Source of the DNA: Amaurobius ferox
Lineage: Eukaryota > Arthropoda > Arachnida > Araneae > Amaurobiidae
Length of the DNA stretch: 64,000 bases
Assembly: GCA_951213105.1 (NCBI GenBank)
Contig: OX578136.1
Coordinates: 155,627,178-155,691,177 of the forward strand
Direction of reading: 5' to 3'
Part shown: positions 12,785 through 24,427 of the stretch, in pieces
How positions within the stretch are numbered: the stretch's first letter is position 1
Layout: the number at the start of each line of letters is the position of its first letter
Notes under the pieces: model-generated
Seen by the model: the letters and a program-made list of their open reading frames with translations, nothing else
The model's database searches: none
What the model was told of the DNA's origin: nothing
Position numbers and translations under genes: made by a program

Positions 12785-13108
12785 AAACAGTGATGGTGCT
12801 ACCTTTCGAAGATCCGCCAAATTTTACTAGATTAAAATGCTTTACTACACAAAGTTGTGTACCGAATTTCAGCTCTCTATAACGTAGGAAAGTAAGTTAA
12901 AAATGCCAACAAAAAGTTAAAACAGACAGACATCTACAGACTGGTCATAACAAATTAAATAAAAGCTTTTAAGAACATTTGATTTGAGTTCATGGATATC
13001 CTGGATATGTAAATCTATTAGAAATCCGAATTCGGATCTTCGATCTCGTCACAGAACTTTCCCTTAACATTATGCTAGTACGTATTCAGGGAAAGTAAAA
13101 ATAATTTC
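12785..13108 (-). mobile_element. Family A/B-related fragment
   Basis: Read on the minus strand, 12790-12900 matches the 'actttcctacgt' to 'aatttggcggatc' phrase of family B (58.36 and 62.35 kb). The plus-strand end 'cagaactttccc...gggaaagtaaaaata' (13050-13108) is the hairpin end of family A. It is therefore a chimeric or intermediate relative of the two families, cut on its left by the Tc1 insertion or by deletion. Confidence 0.65.
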
Positions 13109-13249
13109 ACTTTAATTTCAATAATTTAGCTTACGTTTAGGGACACTAAAATTATGCCTCATCTCTATTAATATGCAAGAGAGATGAGAGTTAAACAACA
13201 CAGCTGTACTCTCATCTCTAAGATAAATATCCTCTGTTTGTTCAATGAC

Positions 13250-13450
13250 ATTCATCTTCCATTTATCTGCTCCAAACACGTAATTACCCCATTCTTGTAT
13301 AATCAGTGATTTGTTCATAATCTCAACAACTAATCTCGCAATCCTAGCAAAGTAATTCCTGCGCTAAAGTGGCATTCAATTTCACGGTATCCTTCAAATC
13401 GATCAAACAAATTTATAACGGGATGTTTAATATCCCGGTAATTTATTCAG
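13250..13450 (-). repeat. Two-copy repeat G, copy 1
   Basis: The plus-strand phrase 'gtataatcagtgatttgttc' and the following 150 bp recur at 49470-49620, with diverged but collinear sequence ending 'gggatgtttaatat' or 'gggacgtttaatct'. On the minus strand both copies begin a short open frame MNKSLII(Q/P)EW, which loses similarity after about 12 codons. It could be a low-copy mobile element or an exon relic. I do not recognise the peptide. Confidence 0.45.
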
Positions 13451-13990
13451 TTAGAAGGTAATTTATTCACTCTCGTCTCGTAATTATTGTTTAAATACTT
13501 TACTTTAAAAATCGAGTTACTTTGAAATTACCAGGAAACTTAAGGTTCCATTGGACTTGATTATAGCTAGAAGAAATTCGTGGGGTTGCCAGGGATAATA
13601 CTGAAAATAAATTAAGCTTAACAAACCAGAGGACAAAAAGTATAAGAATTTTTGAAATGTTCTAGAATTATGGACGATCATTACAGACCAACAAAGCACG
13701 TATTTTAATTTCCGTTGTTTCGTGATGGGGTATAGGAGGATAAAACCTGTATTAAAACATTCTCTAGATCCTGTCCAATTGCTAGAAAAAAGGTTTTGAT
13801 AGATTAGATTACATATTTAACTATAAACCTGCTCCTCATTAGGCCTAATGAGTGAAAAATTCTGACCTACCATTGAACCGTTTGCCAGTTGAAAGCAATC
13901 ATAACAGATAGAAATGGATTTTAATTCTTATTATTCTGTACATCGCTGTTATGGTGAAGCTATTTTAATTATCTCTTTAAAGAAACTATA
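13451..13990. other. Anonymous AT-rich DNA
   Basis: Nothing recognisable was seen in this stretch. Confidence 0.4.
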
Positions 13991-14024
13991 GTAATATATC
14001 TATTTATATATACTAATTGCCCAG

Positions 14025-14600
14025 TGTTCGTTTGTCTGTCTGTCTGTCTCTCTGTCAGTCTGTTACGCTTCTTTCAAGCACTTCCCGAATAGATAGACAC
14101 TTGCAATTTTATACCCTGGGAAAATTGAATTTTCCGAAAATTTTCTGTGGAGGGGGTGGTCCACACTAAAATGTTCAAAAAGGGAAATGACAGAAAAGCA
14201 TGCTTTGTGACGAGATAGAGACTTCAAATTTAGTATACTGGTAAATCGTTCAAAAGGAAGAAAATATGCCATTTCCGGTTTCTAATATTTGCTACTTTAG
14301 GGGTATCACATACCAAAACGTTCGATTTGTCGAATAAATGAGTAACGCCTCCTTTAAAATTTGATGAGGCTTGAAATTTGGTATATGAGGTAATCATTTG
14401 ATGAAAATACCCAAGGGGAATAGAGTTTTTCAAAAATCTTTATTTAAGGGAGTGCTCCAGAGAAAAACGTTCGGAAGGATACATGAAAAAAAAAATCTTT
14501 GGGTTCTGATAGATACTTCAAATTTGGTATACAGGTATTTAGTTTGAAAGGAAAAAGTGTGCATTTTTAGTTTCCAATATTTTTTGCTTTAGGGGATCCA
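14025..14600 (+). repeat. (TCTG)-led repeat with about 190 bp internal tandem units
   Basis: Starts 'gtttgtctgtctgtctgtct', then three diverged units each containing 'acttcaaatttggtatac', a '.ggta...gttt/caaaaggaa' step and a 'gtccacact/atcacatac..aaaacgttc' step (about 14100, 14290 and 14450). The layout is that of a non-autonomous interspersed element whose interior grew by tandem duplication. No protein-like frame is shared between units. Confidence 0.65.
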
Positions 14601-14925
14601 CAGTCCAGGCCGAGGGGACTCACTATAAAGCTCGGAGCATCTATTTCCCCGATCGGAAAAAAATTGACTTCCCAACAGAAAACGTAGCCGACTGGCCATT
14701 CGACGGACAGAGAAAGTAGCTAACTCCGAAAAGCAATGAGCATGCCTCAGATGACAGCAAAGGAAAACAGATCCTCCACTCAGCTAAGTGGCGAAACACG
14801 CCACCAGTCTTTACGAGAAGCACCGATGGAAATGGTTGAAACGTCCATCCATTTGGCCAAAGGCCTGCCCGCACCGGAATCCAGCGGGTAAAGCGCAACA
14901 TGTAGAAAGCCCAGTTTTGGTAGTC
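14601..14925. other. GC-richer island, unassigned
   Basis: About 320 bp close to 50% GC, in contrast to flanks near 30%. On the minus strand an 86-codon frame is open (14641-14901) with translation MLRFTRWIPVRAGLWPNGW and onward, but no domain is recognised and there is no codon-level support from a second copy. Possibly a single-copy SINE-like element or an exon relic. The sharp composition edges near 14600 and 14925 suggest an insertion. Confidence 0.4.
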
Positions 14926-15269
14926 ATTGTTTTTCGTGATATGCTTTGAATTTTGAGCGTTAACGTCTAGTCTGTCCAGGATCCACCATAGGAATAAACA
15001 TGTTCTTTTGGAAATTCAAGCAGGTAAAAATAAAATTCTATTGATCCACACAAATACTTATTTTAAAATAAAGTAAAATGTAGAAAACAAATTAAAATGT
15101 TGTTTGTAAATTTTTATTCAGGGTATTATGTCTTTCCCAATTATTTTTTCAAGTTTTGCCACCGATGGTCAAAAAGTTCAAAAATATCTTCGTAAACAAA
15201 ATATTCTATTCAGCACTATAGAAATAACATTATTTTTAAAAACTCGTATTTCTATAAAACTTAAAATGA

Positions 15270-15640
15270 ATGCTTCCAACTAAAGCGGCCGGGCCCAGCC
15301 CTGCCCTGCCCAGCCGGCCACATTGCAACAACATGCCGTGCAGTCCGTGTTCGGCATGAGGGTCAGACCTGCCCCAAAATTGTCCTACCAGGCCATTGAA
15401 AATTTTTAGTGTTAGACGACTAGCCCAAGTTCTCACTGTTTAACAACGTGCCAAAGTTGAAAGCATTTAATGTTCGACGGTCCAACCATGCCGTTGATAA
15501 GGTCCCTATTCAGTCCATGAACTGAACCAGTCAGAAAAGCATGGATGTTCCGGACCAGTGATTGTGATCGGATGAATATATTCATTGGACTGTTCTCCGG
15601 ACTGATTGGAATGCTGTCGAATCAGAGTCAGTGGTCAGTG
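15270..15640. other. GC-rich patch with pyrimidine repeat
   Basis: Contains 'gccgggcccagccctgccct' and 'gcccagccggcc', then moderately GC-rich DNA up to the start of duplication unit U1. No function is assigned. Confidence 0.4.
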
Positions 15641-15649
15641 GTGCTGGTT

Positions 15650-16960
15650 TTCACTTTTAGTTTCTCACAATGGTTCAACATGGCAGCCATGGATTATCCT
15701 GTATTGCAGGAGCTTTAGAGAAAACTGCACCGTATTAATGACGTTACATGATTTGAGAAAATAGTATGGGCAAATTGTTAATGATCTCTCTGTTTTAGAA
15801 AAAAGTGAAATGACTGTGATTCAATGTCATAATCAATGGTCTCTCGGTGGTCAACAGGAGGTTTTAATTGAATTTTTGAAATAATCTTAGTATTGATAGT
15901 TTGATTTTATTTTGGTAGAAATCATTATGATTCTATTTTTTTAAACAAATGGTGTGCGTCACAGTGCTTGTTATTATTTTCAATAATGAAATAATTCAAA
16001 TTGTTTTACGATCAACAATTAAACTGTGACGACACAATGGACATTCGTAGTCAATGCTAGACGTTTATATTTTTTCATTGTTTGGTGGTCATTTTTAGGT
16101 AAGATTTCAATCTGCTTGTGTAAAAGTCCTAAATAATCATTGATAAAATAATATTGATAAAATAATATATTATATTTGGATAAAATAATTATATTATATT
16201 TGGAATAATGAAGGTCTGGAAAGCTATTAAACGTTTCTTCATAGGAAAGAATTAAATGCACCTATTTATACGCTAAAATAAGGACGTAAATATTTTTAAA
16301 ATAACATTTAACAACTGCCTTTTCCCATTAGATTTTTAAACGGTTTCTTTACTATCAAACATAATTTTTAATATAACCGTATTAATCATACAAATAGTTC
16401 TTTTTGTCACAACGAATTAATGCTATTTTACATAAAATGGTCATATTCTGTTTAAAACAAGTATCAGCTGCAATGTCACGCTTAGTCGTATTTCATTCTC
16501 ATTGGATAGAAGTAAACTGTATTTCTGAAGAACGGGTGCCAATAATAATGTTTCCTTTTACATATCATATTTCTGTTATTTACAAAATAATATGTAATGC
16601 AATTATGACGAAAGTCGTGAGCAGGAGATGATTTGACGATGTCAAGAAAACATTTTGCTTTAAAATTCATCTAAAATACTTAAGTATAAAATAATTATTT
16701 ATACATATAGGATAGCAGATATCAGATATATTTATATATTGTATGATTTTGAAACCTTTCTGAGAGTACATGCTTTTTTTTTTGTACCTGCTATATCGAG
16801 TAATAAATACATCAATAGGATTAATGACTTTGAGCAAACACAAAGACACACATTAAAATGCCAGTAGTCATTTATGAAATTTGCATTGCAGCTTACTTAT
16901 TTTGATTTTTGATTCGTTTCAAAGCTAAAGCATGTTTAGTAAACGGTTAAAGCTAAAGCT
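15650..16960 (+). repeat. Duplication unit U1
   Basis: The most diverged copy of the segment found again at 22.28, 25.6 and 27.6 kb. Shared landmarks in order are a 'gagaaaactg.acc...catgatttgag' block, 'cgcaacaatgaaataatt'-like, 'tatatttttncattgtttgg', the MKVWKAIK segment, 'ataaccgtattaatcatac' and 'tgctattttacataa'. The remaining sequence is AT-rich and not conserved. Confidence 0.7.
16208..16255 (+). pseudogene. Exon-like segment 1, copy in U1
   Basis: Reads MKVWKAIKRFFIGKN then stop. The same segment appears in U2, U3 and U4 in the same context. The position used as a splice donor in U4 (gtaagt) is altered here to 'aattaaatg'. It could be a tiny ORF, but the U3/U4 copies suggest a first coding exon of a lost gene. 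Confidence 0.4.
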
Positions 16961-16967
16961 TGTGTGC

Positions 16968-17105
<138 letters not shown>

Positions 17106-17184
17106 CTCGTTTTTCTTACTATTTGCTCATCCATCGCTTCATGGAATATGAATACCTAATAGTAGTAAAGAAACGAGAGTTGAA

Positions 17185-17367
17185 GCGCAGCAGCTGCGCC
17201 TACCGATGACATCATAGGTCATTGAATTATGACTCATCATGGTGGAAATGTTGGAAAAAGAGGTGACGTTTGGCCGATGACGTCATGTGACCAATGACAT
17301 CATAATGTGAGCTTTGGACCGCTGGCGTAATGCGAACTTTGTATCAATATTGGAAAGATGACGCAAT
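17185..17367. promoter_or_regulatory. Cluster of bZIP-type binding sites
   Basis: Within 183 bp there is a 15-nt palindrome gcgcagcagctgcgc (17185-17199), two tgacatca (17207, 17295), an AP-1 type atgactcat (17229), a consensus CRE tgacgtca (17278) and a C/EBP-ATF type tgacgcaat (17359). CREB/ATF, AP-1 and C/EBP-ATF dimers are known to bind such sequences. Spacing and density are well above what AT-rich sequence should give. Whether it acts as an enhancer or promoter, and for what, is inference. No gene is recognised next to it. Confidence 0.4.
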
Positions 17368-17499
17368 GTCAATATTTCACATTCCCTACATAAATGAATT
17401 TTACAGAAGGTGTTGACCCCTAGCGGGTGTTTGAGGAACTAGGAATGCGTTCTCGTAATTTCAAGGGTTCTATGATTCCAAAATTGCAAATTTTGAATA

Positions 17500-18395
17500 A
17501 ATATAATAAACTGTATGGCACTGAGTGGATTTTCGGGTATATAGGGAGTACAGGAGGTACAAGGGTCACTTTTTAAAAAACAAAATTAATTTAAAAGACA
17601 AAACTGAGTTTTCGACAGTATACCACGCTTTTAGGAAATAAAACTACACTTAGCAGATTTTCAGAGTACTAGAGTGTTCAAAGCGCTTAAAATCCTTTTT
17701 GGAGAGATAGCGACTTAGTTTTTTTTAAATAAATCTTATATTTTTCTACAGAATAGAACGGCGCTTAGCACATTTTCGGTATCAGGGGGTCTAAGACCCA
17801 TTTTCTTTCAAAAATACAATATATGAATTAATTTAGTGAATTGTATGGTACTTAGTGAATTTTCGAGAAACTATGGAATTTCGGGGGTTTAAGACCCTGA
17901 TTGGGCAGATAACGACTTAGATTTTTGAATAAATGTTGCATTTTTCTATAGAATGGAACGACACATAGTGAATTTTGGGGATTCTAGTAGCTTGTTTTCG
18001 ATATTTCAAGGGGTTTGGGACCCATGATTTTTTTTTTTAAATTGCATTTTTATAATGAATTTAGTGAATTGTATGATACTTAACAGATTTACGAGTAACT
18101 AGGGGTCCAGGGCTTTTAAGATACCAAAATTTCGATAACGACTTGCGCTTTTGAATAAATGTCGTCTTTTTTTACAGAATGGAAAGGTATTTAGCAGATT
18201 TTAGGGGAATTAGGAGATTTGAAACGCTTTTTGGGGAGATAACGACTTGGGTTTTCAAATACATATTGCATTTTTAGGGAATGGAACGAAACTTAGTGCA
18301 TTTTAGATCACTAGGAGGTCTAAAACCCTTAAATTGCAATATTTTACAAAATTTCACGAATTTTAGTGAATAGAATGGCACTTAACGATTATTTT
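17500..18395. repeat. Satellite with two alternating monomers of about 105 bp
   Basis: About nine monomers are marked by variants of 'ggcacttagtgaattttcg', at about 17514, 17640, 17755, 17843, 17946, 18071, 18181, 18285 and 18374. One type carries 'gataacgacttag...gaataaatgttgcatttt' and 'gaatggaacg'. The other carries 'aatttagtgaattgtatgg'. They largely alternate, giving a dimer period near 210-220 bp. The array is absent from the paralogous position near 25.05 kb. Confidence 0.8.
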
Positions 18396-18399
18396 TAAA

Positions 18400-19388
18400 A
18401 ATATCTAATTTGATTGATGACTAATTTGATTACAGGCAATTCTATTAGGACTACTGATTTATAGAAACAAGACTACTGTTAGGAGATTTTATTGAGAAAA
18501 TACAAAAGAAACAAGCAAGCAATTTCACACTCCAATGATTGGCGATCTTATCTTGTTTTTGATCCGATCCAATCACTGTTTAATGTAAGTAGTTATTGCT
18601 TTTACTTTCTAAAGTTAGGGGCATAATATATCGCTCCAAATTCTGAATTTGTACTTCCAGAGTTTAACTTGCTGTGAATAGTGGTCGACAGGTGAATAGT
18701 GGTCGACTTAAATAATAATAGACAGGTCAATAGTAGTCAACATTAATAATAATCGATAGGTCAATAGTAGCCGACTTACAATAATCGATAGGAAGCGCTA
18801 GAACTGGAGTGGTTCCATCAGTTTTTAAGAAGTACCATCTAACTATAAAACGTGTTTATAACGTATTCGAAAGGCTTTAAAGCATGTATTTTATTTAAAA
18901 TCTTGAATTGAAAATAATTTTGAAAAAAAAAACTGCGTTCTCAATACTTTATGAAAACTGAAGTTAAGAATGCCTAGATTCATCAGTTGCCGTTTTCTAT
19001 TAGCTTCTTAGACATTTTCTTCAGTGTACTACTTTTTTTATGTAATCTTTTTAAATACAAATATATTGTTTTCTTCACGTCATATTACTGCTATTTTGCA
19101 TAACTTAGGTTCTACTCTATATATAGCAAATTTCAGCCTCAATATCATATGTAGTTGTTTCTCTTCATCCATTTATCCTCATGTATGTTTTTCACATTTC
19201 TGGAATTGAACTGTGGTTCAAAGAACGTGTCTAAATAATTGTATTTTTCCCTTTACTATATCATATTTATGCTATTTACAACATATTATGTAATGCAGAT
19301 ATGGCTAAACACATAAGTTCTGAGTGGAGACGATTTGACGAAGACATTTTGCTTTGTAACTCACCTAAAGCGCTTGGACGTCAAATTA
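18400..19388 (+). repeat. Duplication unit U5 (truncated by a family A insertion)
   Basis: 18400-18960 is collinear with 25055-25440: 'ttctattaggac/ttttcgatttatagaaa', 'gagattttat.gagaaaatac', the 'ggtcaatagtagtcgac' repeats, and 'aaaacgtntttataacgtatt'. 18940-19388 matches the 3' half of U1-U3 ('gctattttgcataa', 'ggagacgatttgacgaagac', 'ttttgctttgtaa'). The MKVWK segment is not present. Confidence 0.7.
18660..18790. repeat. 17-bp minisatellite in U5
   Basis: About six copies of 'gacaggtcaatagtagtc' variants, separated by 'ttaataataatcgat'-like spacers. A shorter version of the same array is at 25205-25275. Confidence 0.75.
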
Positions 19389-20560
19389 TTTTTACTGACC
19401 TTATATACATTGTATAATGTATAAGGAAAGTATTATGACGGGGTTGAAAATTCGAATTAGTGTCTTCGATGGGAGAGCACGTTTCAAGCATCCCTGAATA
19501 CGAACCAAATGTTTTTGAAATGATGTCTGTGTGTGTGTGTTGCGTGTATGTATGCCAGTGAGTCTGTGGAGACGATATCTCACGAACGAATGGAGCGATT
19601 CAAACGCAATTTGGTGCAAAAATTATAATCCGTGAATACTGGAAGCATATTGTTTTTATACGCAATCGAATATTCAGAATACTTCTAAATTTTCGAATGA
19701 AATGTTGAAAAAAATCGTCCAAAAATCAAAACCTTTAATAAAGTTACGTTAATAGGCATTTATTATATAATTTCTCATTAGAAAACGATTGACATGAATT
19801 TTAGAACGCTAGCATAAAGCGTTCTCGAGATATTGCACATTGAAAAAAAATATCAAGAAATCCATAAAAAAAAAAATGATTAACTATTTTGAAATATGGT
19901 CACTTTTCATGAGTGATATCATACGATCAATTCGGTGATATCATACTTGTGATTCTAGCTCTTTCCATTCAAGAGGAAAGATACTTCGGGTAATACTTTG
20001 TATTTGAACGCCAATAGATCTGATATAAGAATAACTTATTTCTCCGTCCATAACGCCTGGTGACTTTTTTAATTTTGTCAAATTAACAAAAATTTCATCA
20101 AATTGATAAAAAATGACGCTAAATCAATGAAAATGACTAATTGATGAAAGTTCCATATCTTGGAAAGAACATAAGAGTAGACTATAAGAATAACCCATTT
20201 TTCCGTTAGTCCGTTCATCCGTAACGCTTGGCGAGAAATTCAGCGTAATGTCGTCATCTTGGCGATTATTTTAAACTTTGCCAAAGTGACAAAAATGTCA
20301 CCAAATTGATAAAAATGACGCCAAATAGGAAATAATGTTTCGCAAATTTTGATTTCTGTCAAATGGCGGGCATACATTCTAGTATATAAGGAATACTCTT
20401 CTCTCCATTTGTCTGAATATTTGGTGATGCATTTGACGAACTTGGAGAATAATTTCGCAATGTATCGCCAACTTGGCGATATTTCTCCCCGATTGACAAA
20501 AATATCGTCAAAATTGCAAAAATGAAGCTAGATTAATGAAAATAACGCTTAATTGATGTA
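19388..20560 (-). mobile_element. Family A element, copy A2, with expanded module
   Basis: Inverted relative to A1. It runs from the hairpin end (19390-19440, 'cttatatacattgtataatg') through the (GT)n stretch and the 'caaaaaatcg' block. The TCGCCAA/TTGGCGA module is then present three times in succession (about 20030-20170, 20180-20390 and 20395-20560). The element interrupts U5. Confidence 0.8.
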
Positions 20561-22275
20561 TTAATTATTAAAATATTTTAATATATGGACTATATCGCTT
20601 ATTGAGGACGCTATCAATATTGATGATTGTTTATTTAGAGTTGCGCGAAATATAAGTTAATTCGGTATTTTGAAATAATTTTACATGTTGTTCTCCGAAA
20701 AACTGCCAAATCTAGAATGCTGATGCTATTTTCCGTTCATGAGATTCCGGTACAAAGTAAGTATGTTTTGGTATATTGTGTTTATCTTCTCTACTCTAGC
20801 ATTAAAAGTCATCCATAAAAGTATCTTCCCTTACTAGAATGGTCCTCGCTCCCTAAAAATCCTCCTCTAACTTAAAATTCATATGCAGAATAAAAGATGT
20901 ATTAAATCTAACAAATTCTTGTTTCTATCTAAAGCTTCATTGTACCTATTTTGCTTAAAGAGCAGTTCTATTCCTCGTTCCGTTTATCGTAGCGTAGCCA
21001 AACTTCAATAATTAAAAACTGAATTTGATGCAAAATTGAATCATTCTGGGTTTTAAAATTTCTAGACACAGTTTCACTAGAAAGTAAGATCGCATAGTGT
21101 ATATTTCGCTGCAAATAATATATATATACAAATCGATAACTGTGCAGTTACTGAAAGGAAGACTGAAAGAAAACATAATACAAGGATATACCCTTAAATT
21201 TCTTAGAAATCAAACAGGGGCACTTTTCTTGTTTTATTATGGATTTGTGTTTTGTTTCTGCTGGATGAAGGTACCCTCATTATTTACTGAACAGTTTAGT
21301 TCATGTGACTCTGTTTATTTTTACTGAATTTAGTCGGTATAGTAAGTCTAGAGTTAGTCCATGTTAATTTCGAAATCGATTACTTTCTTCGTTTTCTGTT
21401 TATTTTTTATTTTAGCATTCTTTTAATCGACGGATTTTTTATTTTTTAATCGAAAAGTATTTGAATTTAGTTGATTAAGTTAGCCTATATTGATTCAGAT
21501 AACGGTATCTTCCTTTATACTTCATGTTGTTGAGTTCATGAGTCATGTTTTCAATTTCGTAGTATTTTATTCTTTGATATTTTTAAATTGTTTGATTGGA
21601 ATGGATTTTAATTCAATTGATCTTCACATAGATCATATATTTATATAAAATCTGCTGCTTCCTTTCAATTTGTATCATATTTTTAATTTTGAAGTCTTAC
21701 TAGTACTTTTTACACTTGTTTGTTTTCATGAAATTAGCTCATATAGCTTTTGCAACCGGCTGCATCTTCGCCATGGTTTTATAATATTTTTATTTACCAG
21801 TACTTTTGAAACAATTTTTCACATGGTTTTAGAAATCTGTTCGTGATGTTATTCATGTATTTTTTTAAACCGGTTATATCTCTATTATTTTATCACTTGG
21901 TGGTCTGATTGACTGAAATATCATTTTGAATCTGTAAGGATCTTTGAAGAAAAACGCAGTAATTTATAACTGTAGCTAAACATAACTTTCACTAGAGTTT
22001 ATATAGTATTAACTTTAACTAGAGGTCATAGAACAATGACTTTCACTTGATGCCATGAATTTGTGTGCGTTTGGCGATTCGTAGTACACCCGTAAACTAT
22101 CAAGACAGTAGTTTAAAACTTTGATCGTGTTCATTTATCGCTTAAGTTCCTCATATAATTTTGAGAGATATGAACAGACAAAAATTTTATTATCCATATA
22201 ATTTAATAAAAATGTTTCATAATATTAGAGTAAGTCTGGAAAATTCATGACAATATTAATAGCACAGAGGTGACA
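20561..22275. other. Anonymous AT-rich DNA
   Basis: No shared repeat detected. The ORF at 21097-21327 has no recognisable motif. Confidence 0.45.
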
Positions 22276-22279
22276 ATCT

Positions 22280-23390
22280 TCCAGTGAGAAATAAGTAGAG
22301 AAAACTGTACCTACATATGTTTCATGATTTGAGAAACAAGTATGGAAAAAATTTCAATGCTTTTTTGGCTGAAGAACAAATTGGGATGACCATGATTGGA
22401 AGTCCTTATTAAAAATCCCTATATAATACTCGTTGATGGACTGGTAAAATTTAGAATTTTCATTGATCATTCAGATGTGTAGCCCGAATTTTACTTTGTT
22501 TAAAACCGCACTGATGCGGTTCAATTTAATTTTCGTAAACTGATGATTTACATGCGTCATAATACTCAGTCGCAACAATGAAATAAATTAAATATTTTCA
22601 CATACAACAATGAATCTGCGACGCTCGTAATAAGCATTCACAACCAATGACAAATGTTTATATTTTTGCATTGTTTGGAGGTTATTTTGAGATAAAATTT
22701 CAAGCTATTAGTGTAAAATTACTGAAAGTTTGCATATTGAATAAGCAATATCATTTCCATTTGTAGTTATGAAGATTTGGAAAACCATTAAACGTTTTTT
22801 CGGAGGTAGAAAATAAGTACAATTATTTATAGGCTTATATGCAAAAAATAAAAGCAGAAAGACTTAAAAAATAGCTTAATTTTATAAGCTGCCATTTCCA
22901 ATTAGTGTCCTTAATAGTTTTGTCAGCATCATGCATAACTTTTTATATAACTGTATTAATTATACATATATTGCGTTTTTTCGTACGTTATTATCGCTAT
23001 TTTGCATAATATCGTTTTACTGTATTTAATGTAATTATGATCAACTACTGCACATGTAGTCGTATATATTCATTATCATATAGCATTATCAGTCCATAGA
23101 AATGATCAATGTATGTAACGTATCATTTTCTTACTTACGACATATGTAATGTAAATATAGAAAAAAGACATAAATTCCAGCACGAGACGATTTAACGAAG
23201 ATATTTTGCTTTATAATTTATTTAAAATTCGTGAGTTTTAGAAATTTTGATGGATAAAAAAGCTGAAATCATAGGTTATTGGATCATATGATTTTAAAAC
23301 TCTTCTGAGTAGTTTTATGCACATTTATTTGGCTCTGCTATACCGAACCATATAAAGATTAGAACTTTCTACTCCTTCCTTAAAATAAGC
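22280..23390 (+). repeat. Duplication unit U2
   Basis: Collinear with U1, U3 and U4 over about 1 kb, including 'cagtcgcaacaatgaaataa', 'cattcacaaccaatgacaaa', 'tataactgtattaattatac' and 'cgacatatgtaatgtaaata'. Its flanks share nothing obvious with U1. Confidence 0.75.
22769..22816 (+). pseudogene. Exon-like segment 1, copy in U2
   Basis: Reads MKIWKTIKRFFGGRK then stop. The following 'aaataagtacaat' corresponds to the gtaagtaca donor of U3/U4 with g changed to a, which creates the stop. The peptide is kept in frame relative to the other copies despite substitutions. Confidence 0.4.
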
Positions 23391-23645
23391 CGGAATTTGA
23401 AAATCAGGATGGATTAGAAAACTTTAAGGAAGGATTAGAAAGTTGTGTTCTCACAAGCATTAGTTTTATTTACTACGATCTGGAGGTTAGCTATTTTAAG
23501 AAAACGCTTAAGTCACAATTCAATGTTATTTATACTAGTACTTACCTACCTTGATTTTATACGTTTTGAAGTGTAGGATCTAAATTGTACCAAATTCGTT
23601 TTACATGAAGTGCATTTCTCTCAATATTTTCCCACTCATCGCAAA

Positions 23646-23690
23646 ATGGAAATTGAACTTCCAAACAAAGGGATCAAAGGTGATCCTCAG
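23646..23690 (+). pseudogene. Possible isolated exon ending in a splice donor
   Basis: An aaaATGg start context, then MEIELPNKGIKGDPQ, ending cag|gtaaga, a near-consensus donor at a codon boundary. It lies downstream of U2. No second copy is found in U3 or U4 and no partner exon is recognised, so this is a weak call. It may be coincidence. Confidence 0.2.
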
Positions 23691-24179
23691 GTAAGACGGA
23701 ATTAAAAAGCTGAACAAGCAAGGTTTCCGTCTTGTACGTCTTGTATTTAATAATATTTTTAATTAACTGGATTTAAAGAACTACACAATTTGGGAAGTAA
23801 GAACGGAGATCCGTTCTGTTCATAGAGGATTAAGTTATTCAAAATAATTATCCATATACAGAATACAATATCATAGCAAATACATTTTTTCTTATTCCTG
23901 CAGTACTTTTCATCAGACATAAATATTCTACATTTATTTAATTCTAATTCTCTACGTTTGTTCACACCCTTTTTTTCTACAAAGTGCAGAAATTGTATTT
24001 CCATACTCATAACTCCACAGTTTAGTACCTCTCTTTTTCAAATCAACCTAAAATATAGAGTTATTTTTTACATGGTTTCATTTAACTTCGATCGGAGTAT
24101 ATCATATCTATATATGCTAAATTATATATGAAAATTAATTAACGTAATAGAGACTATCAGTCATATAATCATATTGATA

Positions 24180-24300
24180 ATGTTTTTTTTTTTTTTTCAC
24201 TAATGAGGTCACTAATGTGTTTCATTAATGTTACACTAATGAGTGTGTTTTGTGTTAATCTAATGAGTTATTGTGTTTTACACTAATGATTTCAAATAAA
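24180..24300. repeat. T-run and short 'cactaatgag' repeats
   Basis: A 19-nt T tract followed by about five copies of 'cactaatgag'-type words at irregular spacing. Confidence 0.6.
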
Positions 24301-24427
24301 ATGTGTCAAAAGAAACAAAGGATTAGATATTAATATGATTCCAAAATTAAAACAACAAAATTGGACACAACTCATGAAAAGCTAAATTTGAAAAGAATAG
24401 TTAATTAAAAAGGAAAATGTAATCAAA

